From contig NZ_JAAHIH010000005.1 in the NCBI RefSeq assembly GCF_010671925.1, positions 806,001 through 870,000 of the forward strand: 64,000 bases of DNA, given 5' to 3'. Made by a program: the position numbers and the translations under genes. The DNA comes from Moorena sp. SIOASIH (GTDB lineage: Bacteria > Cyanobacteriota > Cyanobacteriia > Cyanobacteriales > Coleofasciculaceae). Positions 54,572-63,866 of this stretch are shown in pieces. The first letter of the stretch is position 1. Each line of letters begins with the position of its first letter. The notes under the pieces are model-generated. The model saw only the letters and a program-made list of their open reading frames with translations. It ran no database searches and had not been told where the DNA came from.

Positions 54572-55000
54572 ATGACACAACTTACTGATATCACATCAAT
54601 AAAAGTTAATGATTTCGGAAGTATAAAACAAGACAGTTATGTTGAAGCGCTGCTGGAAATAAAAAATTTAAGACTCAGGACGATAATTGGCTTTAATGAC
54701 TGGGAAAGAAAAACTAAACAAGATGTAGTGATTAATATTAAGGCTGGCTTTACCCCTGGAAATTCTACAAAAAGCGATTGGCCGTAGGCCACGCTACGCG
54801 AACGCGTTGAAGATACCCTAAATTATAAAACCCTAACCAAGCGTGTGATTAAAGCAGTGGAATAAAGCCAGTTTAATTTACTAGAAACGCTAACCCAGAT
54901 GATTTTAGATATTGTAATGGAAAATCCCCGGATAGTATGGGCTAAGGTAAAATTTGATAAACCTTTTGCTTTGCGATTTTTCGATTCTGTGTCTATATAA
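54572..55000 (+). pseudogene. folB: Dihydroneopterin aldolase remnant
   Basis: The first half reads ALLEIKNLRLRTIIGFNDWE, then RKTKQDVVINI, as in FolB. At about 54773-54806 a copy of the GCGATTGGCCGTAGGCC...CGCGAACGC repeat breaks the frame. The second half follows: VEDTLNYKTLTKRVIKAVE, a stop, then SQFNLLETLTQMILDIVMEN and FDKPFALRFFDSVSI. Both a repeat insertion and a nonsense change are therefore present. Confidence 0.85.
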
Positions 55001-55014
55001 TTGATTGCTAAACG

Positions 55015-55277
55015 ATGAATGAAGTGGTAGTGAATGAAGTAGTAGTAAGTGTTGGATCTAACATTGAACCTGATAAAAATGTAAAATTAGCAAAATATAA
55101 CTTATCAAGAACCGATAATTTTGTCAATCAATCTCGCTTTTATATAACAAAACATATAGGCTTTACTGAGTAACATAATTTTCTAAATGGTGCCTTTTAA
55201 ATCCATACAGAATAAGGTTTTGATACCTTTCGTCAAAAACTTAAACAAGTCGAAATTGACCAAGGTCAAGCGCACCT
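55015..55277 (+). pseudogene. folK: HPPK (2-amino-4-hydroxy-6-hydroxymethyldihydropteridine diphosphokinase) remnant
   Basis: SVGSNIEPDKNVKLAKYNLS is the FolK N-terminus, then FVNQSRFYITKHIGFTE, a stop, FLNGAF, a stop, and GFDTFRQKLKQVEIDQG. At least three in-frame stops are seen. The remnant ends in a half copy (55260-55277) of the GGTGCGCTTGACC palindromic element. Confidence 0.82.
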
Positions 55278-55401
55278 AAGGACATGATGGGGTTGGTGAT
55301 AATTTGAGGAGCACGGGCTTCTATAATTGAGCTTCTACCGGTATAGTTGATCTGATCAGTGAACTAATTTACCCCCTCCCAAAGCTCCCGAAGCTCCCCA
55401 T

Positions 55402-56061
55402 ATGATTACCATCGCATTACCCAAAGGCGCACTCCTAAAAGACAGCATCAAGCTACTGCAATCCGTTGGCTTAGACTTTAGTGCCTTCCTAGACTCCTCC
55501 AACCGCCAACTCCAGATTCAAGACCCCAGTCAAACTGCTCAAGCTCTACTGGTACGAGCTCAAGATGTACCGGTTTACGTGGAATATGGTCAAGCTCAGT
55601 TGGGGATAGTTGGTTACGATGTGCTACGGGAAAAAACCCCGGCAGTGGCTACCTTAGGTGACTTACACTTTGGTTATTGTCGGATGTCATTGGCAGTTCG
55701 TGCAGCTAGCTCTTATCTAAGCCCTTTGGATTTGCCAGCTCATGGTCGCGTAGCCTCCAAGTTTGTTCACTGTGCTCGGGAATATTTCAATAACCTGGAT
55801 TTGCCAGTAGAAATTATCCCGCTCTACGGTTCTGTTGAACTTGGTCCGATTACCGGGATGTCGGAGGCAATTGTGGATTTGGTGTCCACAGGTCGTACCT
55901 TGAAAGAGAATGGCTTGATTGAAATTGACATTTTGTATGAGAGTACAGCACGACTGATTGCCCATCCCATCAGTTATCGCCTCAATATTGATGGTATGAA
56001 CAATTTGATTGAGCAGATTCGAGACTTGACTAAGGTCAGCCCTGAGTCTTTAGTGAGTTAG
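55402..56061 (+). CDS. hisG: ATP phosphoribosyltransferase, short form
   Basis: First enzyme of histidine synthesis, joining ATP and PRPP. The 219 residues lack the C-terminal regulatory domain, so this is the short form that needs HisZ, encoded elsewhere. Motifs: ITIALPKGALLKDS at the start, YGQAQLGIVGYDVLRE, and the PRPP loop region EAIVDLVSTGRTLKENGL. Monocistronic. Confidence 0.95.
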   Translation: MITIALPKGALLKDSIKLLQSVGLDFSAFLDSSNRQLQIQDPSQTAQALLVRAQDVPVYVEYGQAQLGIVGYDVLREKTPAVATLGDLHFGYCRMSLAVRAASSYLSPLDLPAHGRVASKFVHCAREYFNNLDLPVEIIPLYGSVELGPITGMSEAIVDLVSTGRTLKENGLIEIDILYESTARLIAHPISYRLNIDGMNNLIEQIRDLTKVSPESLVS

Positions 56062-56492
56062 TTATGAGTCTTTAGTCAGTAGGGTGCCTTATTAACGCAC
56101 CCTCATAAGTAGAGTTATTGCCTAAGTCCTGTAGAGTTGTTTAATCTACACTTTTACAAAGTAATGCGATACTTCTAATATATCAGAAACGACAGACAAA
56201 GAATCAGAGTGATTAACTAATAAAGTCTCAATTTCATTCAAAATAGTTGGAAATCTATCTTTGAAGTATAGCATTTTTTTATAAAATTAGTAATCCTCAT
56301 CTTCATCCTATCCTTTATACCCATAGTTGACTATAGACTGTTCCCTGACTAGACACTTTAGGGAATTGTATGGATAAGTCCCGCTAAACAGTTTTCCTGA
56401 TACTGCGCCATTAGCACTGCTAATTGTCATGGGCACTCAAGATTTGTTCTCAACTGTGTGCTCATAATCATCTCAACTAAACGAGGCTCAAG
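56062..56492. other. Gap with a possible 42-codon ORF
   Basis: No annotated gene is supported with confidence. On the minus strand 56146-56274 encodes MLYFKDRFPTILNEIETLL, then VSDILEVSHYFVKV, with ordinary amino acid use and no repeat; it could be a gene fragment. The ggtgcctta...ggcacc-type sequence occurs at about 56083. Confidence 0.3.
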
Positions 56493-56933
56493 ATGAAGGT
56501 AAAAAATACGTTAATTGCTGCTGCAACTGCTATGGTTTTCGCTTTTGCTTCAGGGTTAAATGCTCAAGAACCAGTTATTGGTGATATCAACACCGCATCA
56601 GAATTTATTACCTCGGCAATTCAAGCCTTAGCTTCTAACAAGCAAATTATTAATGAGTGCGGTAAAGAGTTAATAATTGAAGATATGACGAGTGTTACTC
56701 AAGATTTACTTAATATCGAAGCCTACCCTACACTAGGAGAAATTCAATACAGGATTTCCTTCACACCTGGAGCTAATACTAATCCTAGCTACTGTGCTGG
56801 TAGCTTCAAGAGTCGCATGAAGTTAAAATTCAACGGGCGATACCTTAATCCTAGGGGTGCAGAATTATTGTCTACTCCCAACACTTATGAATTTCGACTA
56901 ATGGTACCAGGTCAAGAGAATTCTGAATTATGA
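56493..56933 (+). CDS. Small exported protein of unknown function
   Basis: A 146-residue protein with a clear signal peptide (MKVKNTLIAAATAMVFAFAS, cleavage likely after LNA). The mature part is about 120 residues with two cysteines (NECGKE and SYCAGS) that could form a disulfide. Family not recognised. An ACGAGG stretch precedes the ATG by about 8 nt. Confidence 0.7.
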   Translation: MKVKNTLIAAATAMVFAFASGLNAQEPVIGDINTASEFITSAIQALASNKQIINECGKELIIEDMTSVTQDLLNIEAYPTLGEIQYRISFTPGANTNPSYCAGSFKSRMKLKFNGRYLNPRGAELLSTPNTYEFRLMVPGQENSEL

Positions 56934-57040
56934 ATGCCGAAATTGAAGATAGTAATACATTAATACAGTATTAATACAGTACTCCAGGTTACTCTACAAA
57001 CATCTTTACAATAAAAGAGGTAAACCCTGTAGAGTATGGC

Positions 57041-57814
57041 ATGGACTGGCAAGAGATATCTGGTAACTGGGTTTTAATCCCCAATCGTCCCACTGGGATA
57101 ATCCATTTCCTGGGTGGGGCGTTTATTGCGACAGCTCCCCAAGTAACCTACCGATTGTTACTGGAAAAATTAGCAGATCAACGGTATGCAGTGATTGCGA
57201 CACCGTTTGTGAATACCCTCGACCATATTGCGATCGCACGAGATGTACTCAACCGCTTCGAGACTACTCTCAATCGTTTACAGGTAACCAATGTTTTCCG
57301 GAAACGGTATCTACCCATCTATGGTATCGGCCACAGCATGGGGTGCAAACTACACTTGTTGATTGGCAGCCTCTTCAGTGTAGAACGAGCTGGTAATATC
57401 TTGATTTCCTATAACAACTATTCCGCTGACCGTGCTATCCCCTTTGTGGAACAGTTAAACCTCAATCCTGTCTTTCAGGTTGAGTTTACTCCTTCACCCC
57501 AAGAAACTAACTATCTGATTACTCAACGCTATCAAATCCAGCGTAATTTACTGATTAAATTCACTGATGACGAGATTGACCAAAGTGTTAGCTTGACCCA
57601 AGCCTTACAGAAACGTTTTCCAAATATGGTTGCTCTACAGCGGATACCAGGAAATCACTTAACACCTTTAGGGCAAGATGTCACCTTAAACCCAGGATCA
57701 GTGTTTACCCCATTGGATGCCGTAGGTCAGTGGGTCAAGCAAGAAGTCTATCGCGATTTAAATCGGTTGCAACGAGAAATTTTGCGATGGTTAAATCCTC
57801 TAGCAGTGGCCTAA
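57041..57814 (+). CDS. DUF1350 family alpha/beta hydrolase-like protein
   Basis: A 257-residue cyanobacterial and plastid family protein. Family signs are WVLIPNRPTGIIHFLGGAFI near residues 10-29, and the nucleophile-elbow-like GIGHSMGCKLHLLI near 103-116. ISYNNYSADRAIPFVEQL and the final FTPLDAVGQWVKQEVYRDL are also characteristic. Substrate unknown. Confidence 0.87.
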   Translation: MDWQEISGNWVLIPNRPTGIIHFLGGAFIATAPQVTYRLLLEKLADQRYAVIATPFVNTLDHIAIARDVLNRFETTLNRLQVTNVFRKRYLPIYGIGHSMGCKLHLLIGSLFSVERAGNILISYNNYSADRAIPFVEQLNLNPVFQVEFTPSPQETNYLITQRYQIQRNLLIKFTDDEIDQSVSLTQALQKRFPNMVALQRIPGNHLTPLGQDVTLNPGSVFTPLDAVGQWVKQEVYRDLNRLQREILRWLNPLAVA

Positions 57815-57819
57815 TGTTG

Positions 57820-58086
57820 TTCGCGAAGCGTGGCCAATAGGCCAAGGTTATTCTGTTGAAGGTTATTCTGTTGAAGTGCCGTAGGGTGCGTTAGGGACCG
57901 GCTCACCCGGATTTTTGGCCTATGGGCCAGGGTATGACAGCCGGTCCCGTAACGCACCACGATCAGCCATCGGTTGAAGGTTATTCTGTTGAAGGTTGTT
58001 CGCGTAGCGTGGCCAAAGGCCAATGTTGTTCGCGTAGCGTGGCCAAAGGCCAAGGTTGTTCGCGTAGCGTGGCCAAAGGCCAAGGT
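57820..58086. repeat. Palindrome-rich gap with 30-bp tandem repeat
   Basis: Three 30-bp units of gttgttcgcgtagcgtggcc plus aaaggccaa lie at about 57996-58086. An inverted repeat ggtgcgttagggaccggc...gccggtcccgtaacgcacc spans 57884-57958 and is related to 30289-30364. Confidence 0.92.
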
Positions 58087-58097
58087 TAAATGTTGGA

Positions 58098-60626
58098 CTA
58101 GGATAAGGTTTGGTCAGACTCTAGCACTGTGGTAGATTCCGACAACGGAACAGTTTTCTGTGAACTGGAACAATCACTATCGGGGATGGTTTCCTCCTCT
58201 AGCACTGTGGTAGATTCCGACAACGGAACAGTTTTCTGTGAACTGGAACAGTCACTATCGACCATGGTTTCCTGTGGTGCTGGCACGGTGGAAGCCTCAG
58301 ATTCTAGCGCTACGGATGACTTAGGGCTACTAAACGAGAATGTTGCCAAGGTTTTGGTTAAAGGTTTCAGTGCTTCTAATACCTCCTGAGCCGACTGATA
58401 GCGACTTCGGAAGCTATAGCGCACCATTTTGTTGACCACTGTAGCTAATTCAGGACTGACCTGTGCCTTATCGAGCCAAATTACTTCTCCAGTTATGGGA
58501 TCTGTGGGTAATTTGCTAGGAGTTATGCCAGTAAGCGATCGCACAGCAATCATACCTGTGGCATAAATATCACTGTTAAATCTTGGACTACCCACAGCTT
58601 GTTCATTAGGCATATAACCTTTAGTACCAATGCCCACCGTGAACTTAGTCAAATTTCGTCTTGGATGCAATTGATTAGTAATTTCTTTAACAGCGCCAAA
58701 GTCAATTAGCACCAGCTTCTGATCTGATTTGCGCCGAATTAGATTATCAGGTTTAATATCTCGGTGAATCACACTGTGACTATGGACAAACTGCAATACC
58801 TGTAGAATATCTACCACTATCCCAATGACGTTGGCTTCAGGAAGAGGTTTCGGTAGTAACTCATTGCTGAGAGGATGACCATTAATGAACTCTTCAACTA
58901 GATAAAATTCTTGATTTTCATCAAAATAGGCTAACAGCTCAGGGATTTGGTGATGTTTGCCCAACTTTTCCAGAATTTCTGCTTCCGTTTGAAATAACCG
59001 TCGAGCCAGTTGCCAGTGTTGAGGATTATTGCTAGCAGGTTTGAGCTGCTTGACCACACAGGTCGGATTTCCCGGTCGCTGGGTGTCTTCAGCAATAAAG
59101 GTTTCGCCAAATCCTCCGGCACTAAGTCGTTTGATGATTTGATAGCGTCCACTTAACTTAGTCGCTAATAGTTCCTGTTCCCTCTCCTCCAGCAAATTCC
59201 TTAAATCATCCTGTCCAGAGATAATTTCTTGGACAATGGGCGCAGAAACGTAATGTTTAAGAGTTTGGCGTAGTTGCTGTTTGTTCTTCAGGTCTTGAAT
59301 TGCTCCCATAGCGCTACAGAAAATACCACTGAGAGTCATGCTAACTAAAGGCACTGCTGTAGGTAAAATTAGCCCCTCATACACGAAAAATAGATAACTG
59401 ATTCCTCCCCAAGTGATTACCCCGAGCACTGTCCAGCCTAGGCAAACTTGCCATCGCTTAATCCGACTGAATAAGTACCTGACGACAGTAACCCCTAAGA
59501 AGATCAACACTCCTCTGTGGATAGGATTGGGAATTGCTTGGACAATGGCACGACCTTCGAGTAGTGTTGCGATCGCATTAGCATTAATTTCCACCCCAGC
59601 CATTCTGTCGGACACAGGAGTGCGATGAAAATCTGGTAATGAGCTAGCAGTTGCTCCAATTAACACAATCTTGTCTTGGAAATACTTACCATCTTCTAGG
59701 CGAGTGTGCCAGCGATTATCGTCTAAGACATACCAGAAGGGAATAGATGGAAATACATCCGAACCGTAGAAGAAAATATTCTCTGATTTGGGTTTCGTCC
59801 TCAGTCCTGAGTCTTGAGCAGCTGCCTTCGCGTAGCGTGGCCTTTTGGCCAAGGTAGCCTCGTTAAAGGAAGGTACTGTAAAAATCAGCTGATTAGATGT
59901 TTCTGCCAATTCTGGATTATTCTTAGCCCAAACTTTGGGATACTGATTGGCTAGACTATAGATTCTGCCATCCGGCTCAACGGGATAATTAATCGAACCT
60001 ACAGATAGCTGGGGTGTCTCAAACAAAGAATTTGGCTTAACTAGCTTGATAGTCTCACCTTCAACAGTTTCGTAAGTCTCATACATAGCGGCCAGAGTAA
60101 CCCTTTCGCCATAGTTTTGGAGCACCTGTCTCAACCGTTGATCATCTGCCTCACCGTAACTACTGGGACTATCTAACACAAGACTAACCGCGACAGACCT
60201 AGCTCCAGCAGCCATCACACGCTCAATCGCTGTAGCATAAGCAGCTCGTTTCCAGGGCCAGCTTTTGATAAGTTCTAAATCAGTTAGTGCTTGAGTCTCA
60301 TCATTATAATAGGATTGATTTAAATTCAGAGACTCCTCATCAATTGCCAAAATCACTATATTGTCTGGGGGAGTCACCGGACCCCTAAGTTGGAAAAACC
60401 AAGCTTGGGTTTGTCTTTCCATCCGTTGCACTCCCTCCCAATCCCGAGCCGTTGAAATTGCTCCGAATAGGGGAAAAAAAACAGCTAGTAGAAAACCTAA
60501 TCTAGCTGGATTTAACGGAGTGTTATGCTGTGATAATGTATCTTTATTTGTAGAAATATCTGTATACTGAGTTGGTGTATGGGAAGGAATAATCTTCCCG
60601 AACCACCCCCTAGGATTAATAAACAT
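58098..60626 (-). CDS. CHASE2-domain serine/threonine protein kinase
   Basis: An 842-residue membrane kinase. After a first helix (about 45-62) a periplasmic CHASE2 sensor domain runs to about 370 (DWEGVQRMERQTQAWFFQLR, NIVILAIDEESL, KIVLIGATASSLPDFHRTP). Three helices follow (about 380-450), then a kinase at about 495-760 with SAGGFGE, HRDIKPDN and DFGAVKE. The C-terminal tail has two 26-residue repeats. Near residues 254-266 a genomic palindrome repeat is translated in frame (LAKRPRYAKAAAQ). Confidence 0.92.
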   Translation of the reverse strand: MFINPRGWFGKIIPSHTPTQYTDISTNKDTLSQHNTPLNPARLGFLLAVFFPLFGAISTARDWEGVQRMERQTQAWFFQLRGPVTPPDNIVILAIDEESLNLNQSYYNDETQALTDLELIKSWPWKRAAYATAIERVMAAGARSVAVSLVLDSPSSYGEADDQRLRQVLQNYGERVTLAAMYETYETVEGETIKLVKPNSLFETPQLSVGSINYPVEPDGRIYSLANQYPKVWAKNNPELAETSNQLIFTVPSFNEATLAKRPRYAKAAAQDSGLRTKPKSENIFFYGSDVFPSIPFWYVLDDNRWHTRLEDGKYFQDKIVLIGATASSLPDFHRTPVSDRMAGVEINANAIATLLEGRAIVQAIPNPIHRGVLIFLGVTVVRYLFSRIKRWQVCLGWTVLGVITWGGISYLFFVYEGLILPTAVPLVSMTLSGIFCSAMGAIQDLKNKQQLRQTLKHYVSAPIVQEIISGQDDLRNLLEEREQELLATKLSGRYQIIKRLSAGGFGETFIAEDTQRPGNPTCVVKQLKPASNNPQHWQLARRLFQTEAEILEKLGKHHQIPELLAYFDENQEFYLVEEFINGHPLSNELLPKPLPEANVIGIVVDILQVLQFVHSHSVIHRDIKPDNLIRRKSDQKLVLIDFGAVKEITNQLHPRRNLTKFTVGIGTKGYMPNEQAVGSPRFNSDIYATGMIAVRSLTGITPSKLPTDPITGEVIWLDKAQVSPELATVVNKMVRYSFRSRYQSAQEVLEALKPLTKTLATFSFSSPKSSVALESEASTVPAPQETMVDSDCSSSQKTVPLSESTTVLEEETIPDSDCSSSQKTVPLSESTTVLESDQTLS

Positions 60627-61066
60627 TTTGAGTATTTTACTCGTTTCTTATCTATAGTATCGAAGCAAATTTATTAGCTGTATAAAGATTATTAAAGCCT
60701 GTTTAAAAAGTTGATTAAGGAATAACCCAAACAGGACTTACGCCAAACTGGAAACCAAACTCTATAAATAGTAGGGTGCCTTAATAAGGCACCCTACAGG
60801 TAGCTTTACTGCGTAATATCATGTCCGGGAGCATTGGTATTGTAAAGCTTCGGTAATCGGTAATTGGTAATCGGTAATAACTAATGGCTAATGGCTAATG
60901 GCTAATGGCTAATGGCTAATGGCTAATACCAATTTTGGAAATTACGGCTACACATAAATTTCATCTCCCCATCTCCCCATCTCCCCATCTCGCCACACTC
61001 CCTACTCCCTACTCCCTACTCCCTATTCCCTAAAACCATTGAGAACTGCTATAAATGAAATTGGTA
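60627..61066. repeat. Repeat-filled gap
   Basis: Contains AGGACTTACGC (60733-60743), a 27-bp near-perfect palindrome gtagggtgcctta...caccctac (60771-60797), six ggctaat units (60887-60930) and ctccccat/ctccctact heptamers (60963-61033). No gene is seen. Confidence 0.88.
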
Positions 61067-61870
61067 TTACGTCATACCAACCCGTTTAGTTCTTAGAGTA
61101 ACGTTAACCCCTTCCGTGGATTGCTCCAATACTAATAATGGCGTTGGTTTTGCCTTTTGATCCCAACGCATGCAAACAATACGTCCTTGAATAGTTGGTT
61201 GCCAGGTATCATTTTCCGCATCTGGACTAAGAAATGTTTCAATACAGTCAATAATTTGGCTAACAGTTGCCGAGGTGCGTTGAGTTGGTAATTTCATTAA
61301 CTTAACTTGAATGCGGAAAAGCACTCCCACACTGCGTTTACCTCGAATTTCAGTCTCGTACTTAACATCAAATATTTCATTAATTTGACGACCTGACGTA
61401 CTAGCAACACCGATAACATTTCTAGAGTCTTGAGTAGGTCGTAATGCTATACTGATTAACTGTTTTATTCGAATTTTAATTTGATTGATAACTGCAAAGT
61501 GGAATACCTCTTCTTCCATTCGCATTCTGAGGTAGTCCAGATTAAATTCCCGGGAGTGAACCAAATCGGGATTGGATTCCATTTTCCGGATGGTATTAAG
61601 CGCCAGCTTTAACTTTTTTCGGAGATCAGCAGTTTTATACTGCTCCAATTTGAGCTTTTTGTCCCTATCCTTGAATTGCAGCTTACCATACACTACTAAT
61701 CCAATCACCACTAAAACTAGTCCAATAGACACAAAAATCCAATGATTCAAATTCCCAAGTTGCCCAGCAGAGGCAGACGTCTTGGGAATGGTAGATGGAG
61801 GTGAAGATGCAATTTTCACAGGTACAGAAACCTGAGTCCGTGATTCTCTGAAGATGAGATGATGGGACAT
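61067..61870 (-). CDS. Conserved hypothetical membrane-anchored protein
   Basis: A 267-residue protein. One membrane helix near residues 45-65 (WIFVSIGLVLVVIGLVVYG) is followed by a basic coiled-coil segment (about 68-105) and an alpha/beta domain (about 120-267) of unknown function. The frame opens at a GTG (61876), but ATG at 61870 (MSHHLIFRES) is the simpler start. It is upstream of, and on the same strand as, the CHASE2 kinase, but 440 bp of repeats lie between. Confidence 0.7.
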   Translation of the reverse strand: MSHHLIFRESRTQVSVPVKIASSPPSTIPKTSASAGQLGNLNHWIFVSIGLVLVVIGLVVYGKLQFKDRDKKLKLEQYKTADLRKKLKLALNTIRKMESNPDLVHSREFNLDYLRMRMEEEVFHFAVINQIKIRIKQLISIALRPTQDSRNVIGVASTSGRQINEIFDVKYETEIRGKRSVGVLFRIQVKLMKLPTQRTSATVSQIIDCIETFLSPDAENDTWQPTIQGRIVCMRWDQKAKPTPLLVLEQSTEGVNVTLRTKRVGMT

Positions 61871-62037
61871 AATCACTATCGAATAAAACTCAAAACCTCT
61901 TAACTAGGATTACCTTAGCGTGGATATCGTAAAAAATTTGTAAGCACCTGCTACTATTCGCTTCTGAAGCAGTTAGTCAGAGACAAATGCTAATTCGCAG
62001 TATCTACATATAGATGGTTATTTGATAGATGGTTATT

Positions 62038-62496
62038 TGATAGGTTTTTGTTTGACTAAGGCTTTGGATTTAACTCTATCATAGAGCTGGTATTTTATCT
62101 TACTCCAGTAGGTTAGGTCTCCGTCTTAGGGTGACTTATTCCCTTTGAGGTTTATATGTCCGTTTTTATTCCAGGAGACTGGCTTCAACGCCCTTTTGAC
62201 TAATTCCTTAGCCGAGTGACGGTTCTGCTTTTCTCCTGATTGAAGACTTTGAAGGCACGGTTTCTAAGGAACCAGAGGGAGTGTCTTGCACTGTCCATTT
62301 TGCAGGAGCGGTGATCAGTTCGCCATCCTTTTAGAATTGGTGCAAGTTTTTCTGCCTTTATCTTAGCTGCATAATTCGACTTGTTGACAATGTTTTTGAA
62401 TTTCTTTCGGAAGCCTTTGTCCTTCTCCTGAGAAGGAGTGCTACGGAACTTCCGTTGTTCGGTGCAGGGGTGGAGCTTCCAGCCATATCCATCCAT
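62038..62496 (-). pseudogene. Group II intron reverse transcriptase/maturase, C-terminal fragment
   Basis: The minus strand reads FRSTPSQEKDKGFRKK, VNKSNYAAKIKAEKLAPILK, GWRTDHRSCKMDSARHSLWF and RAFKVFNQEK, the maturase (domain X) part of an intron-encoded protein. Then a frameshift near 62215 leads to NRHSAKELVKRALKPVSW, a stop, and DGDLTYWSKIKYQLYD and ALVKQK, the start of the HNH part. The RT domain is absent. No intron RNA ends were identified. Confidence 0.82.
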
Positions 62497-63002
62497 CGGT
62501 GATTAGTTTCGATTAGTTAGTCTTTGGGTACTAACCTATATCATAACCTGGTGTTCGCCACCAGTTTCTAGCTATAAGGAGGTACACTAGCTCAACCAAT
62601 CATCCAGAGGTTTTCCTCAGCAGAAGCGTCCCAAGGATATATAGCAGAAGTCAGAAGTCAGAAGTCAGAAGTCAGAAGTCAAACTCTTGCGCTTACTTAG
62701 GTTTGAGACTTTTGTCATGTCCGCGCCTGCCCTGGCGACTGCTATAACCTGCTTTCGGCACCCCTACGGGAAGGCATCCAAAGCATCTATAGTATTGTGG
62801 CAAGTATTGTGGCAATTTGGGTAAGCCATTGAAGCCTTTTGCATGGAAGCCTTTTGCCTTAGTTTAGTAATAGTGTTGCTATGGTGGATTACCCAAAGCT
62901 CAACTTAAGGAACAATTTCAAGATACTCTATAGCTTATGTATGTAAGCATTCAGCTAAGGCCAATAGGCGCTATAGCTGATGCGCGAATGGTGTTAGGTT
63001 AG
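62497..63002. other. Gap with TCAGAAG heptamers
   Basis: No gene is supported. Five tcagaag units lie at 62645-62682. The rest is unremarkable, with some repeat fragments near 62820-62850. Confidence 0.6.
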
Positions 63003-63248
63003 CTATTTAGAACAAGGATGCTTTGCTCCGTAACGTTGCTTAGTAAAATCAATCGGTTTACCCCAAACAACGTGGAGATAATATGCCCCACGATACTTTA
63101 ATTTACCGATAGCTTCCGGCAAAAGCACACCGTTGAGCTTTGGCTGTCGCCAACGGACAGCACGATACTTACCAACAATTTTTTCGGATTTCATCTCCAA
63201 ATTTACCGGATCATTTTCATAGGTAATACCACGGTAAGTTAATTTCAT
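63003..63248 (-). CDS. DUF4278 domain protein
   Basis: An 81-residue cyanobacterial protein of the small DUF4278 type. MKLTYRGITYEND at the start and KLKYRGAYYLHV near 48-59 are the two YRG motifs of the family, with GKYRAVRWRQP between them. Function unknown; monocistronic. Confidence 0.8.
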   Translation of the reverse strand: MKLTYRGITYENDPVNLEMKSEKIVGKYRAVRWRQPKLNGVLLPEAIGKLKYRGAYYLHVVWGKPIDFTKQRYGAKHPCSK

Positions 63249-63598
63249 TATTTTATCCTCTTAATTGTTTGTTCTATCTGTAATTGATTACTCCAAGTCA
63301 GAGCCTATACTTAGATAATTCCCGAAAGTTAGACTAACGGAACAGTAAGCATTCAGCCTAGAGCTATCAGCTATCCGCTGATTGAAGGTTATCCAAGATA
63401 ACTGATGTACTCGCTCCCCTCAGCCAAATTCATAAGTTTGAATTTATTGAAAAACTCACTGCTGAAGTGCTGATATATCAATGCTTACAAGTAACAAATC
63501 TGGTTGAGTGACTTTACTCCTAAAATCCTTGATTTTATGTAGAGAGCAGTTGAGCGGTAGCGAAACCCAAGCAAATTATTGCCAAGGTGGGTTTCACT
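63249..63598. other. Gap with repeat fragments
   Basis: No gene is seen. Short pieces of the gctatcagc repeat occur near 63360-63385. Confidence 0.5.
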
Positions 63599-63835
63599 AT
63601 GTTAAAATCAACCCTGGAAGCCATAAAAGTCAGTCAACCAGGTAAAAAAATTACCGAAACAGCAAGAAAATTAACTAACTATCATCCTGAAGATACCCAA
63701 GCTGCTGTAGTTTGGAATATCAATCAGGCTTGCTCCCTTAGCTACCTTCTTATTGGTCAATTGATCATCAGGACATTAGAAAATTTGGCTATCGGATTTT
63801 CCGTTGAGAAACCAGCAATTAGGGCATCTTGCTGA
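63599..63835 (+). CDS. Uncharacterised 78-residue protein
   Basis: The frame opens at a GTG (63587), but ATG at 63599 has an AAGGTGG site 7 nt before it. The product begins MLKSTLEAIKVSQPGKKITE and contains a hydrophobic stretch ACSLSYLLIGQLII. It may be a fragment of a larger protein; I do not recognise it. Confidence 0.4.
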   Translation: MLKSTLEAIKVSQPGKKITETARKLTNYHPEDTQAAVVWNINQACSLSYLLIGQLIIRTLENLAIGFSVEKPAIRASC

Positions 63836-63866
63836 TAGTGTGGCAGTACGTTCGCGTAGCGTGGCC

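Noticed and set aside
62200..62496. Stand-alone 98-residue gene or a DGR reverse transcriptase
   Set aside because: The protein is the maturase domain of a group II intron protein and continues after a frameshift; there is no RT core and no DGR signature.
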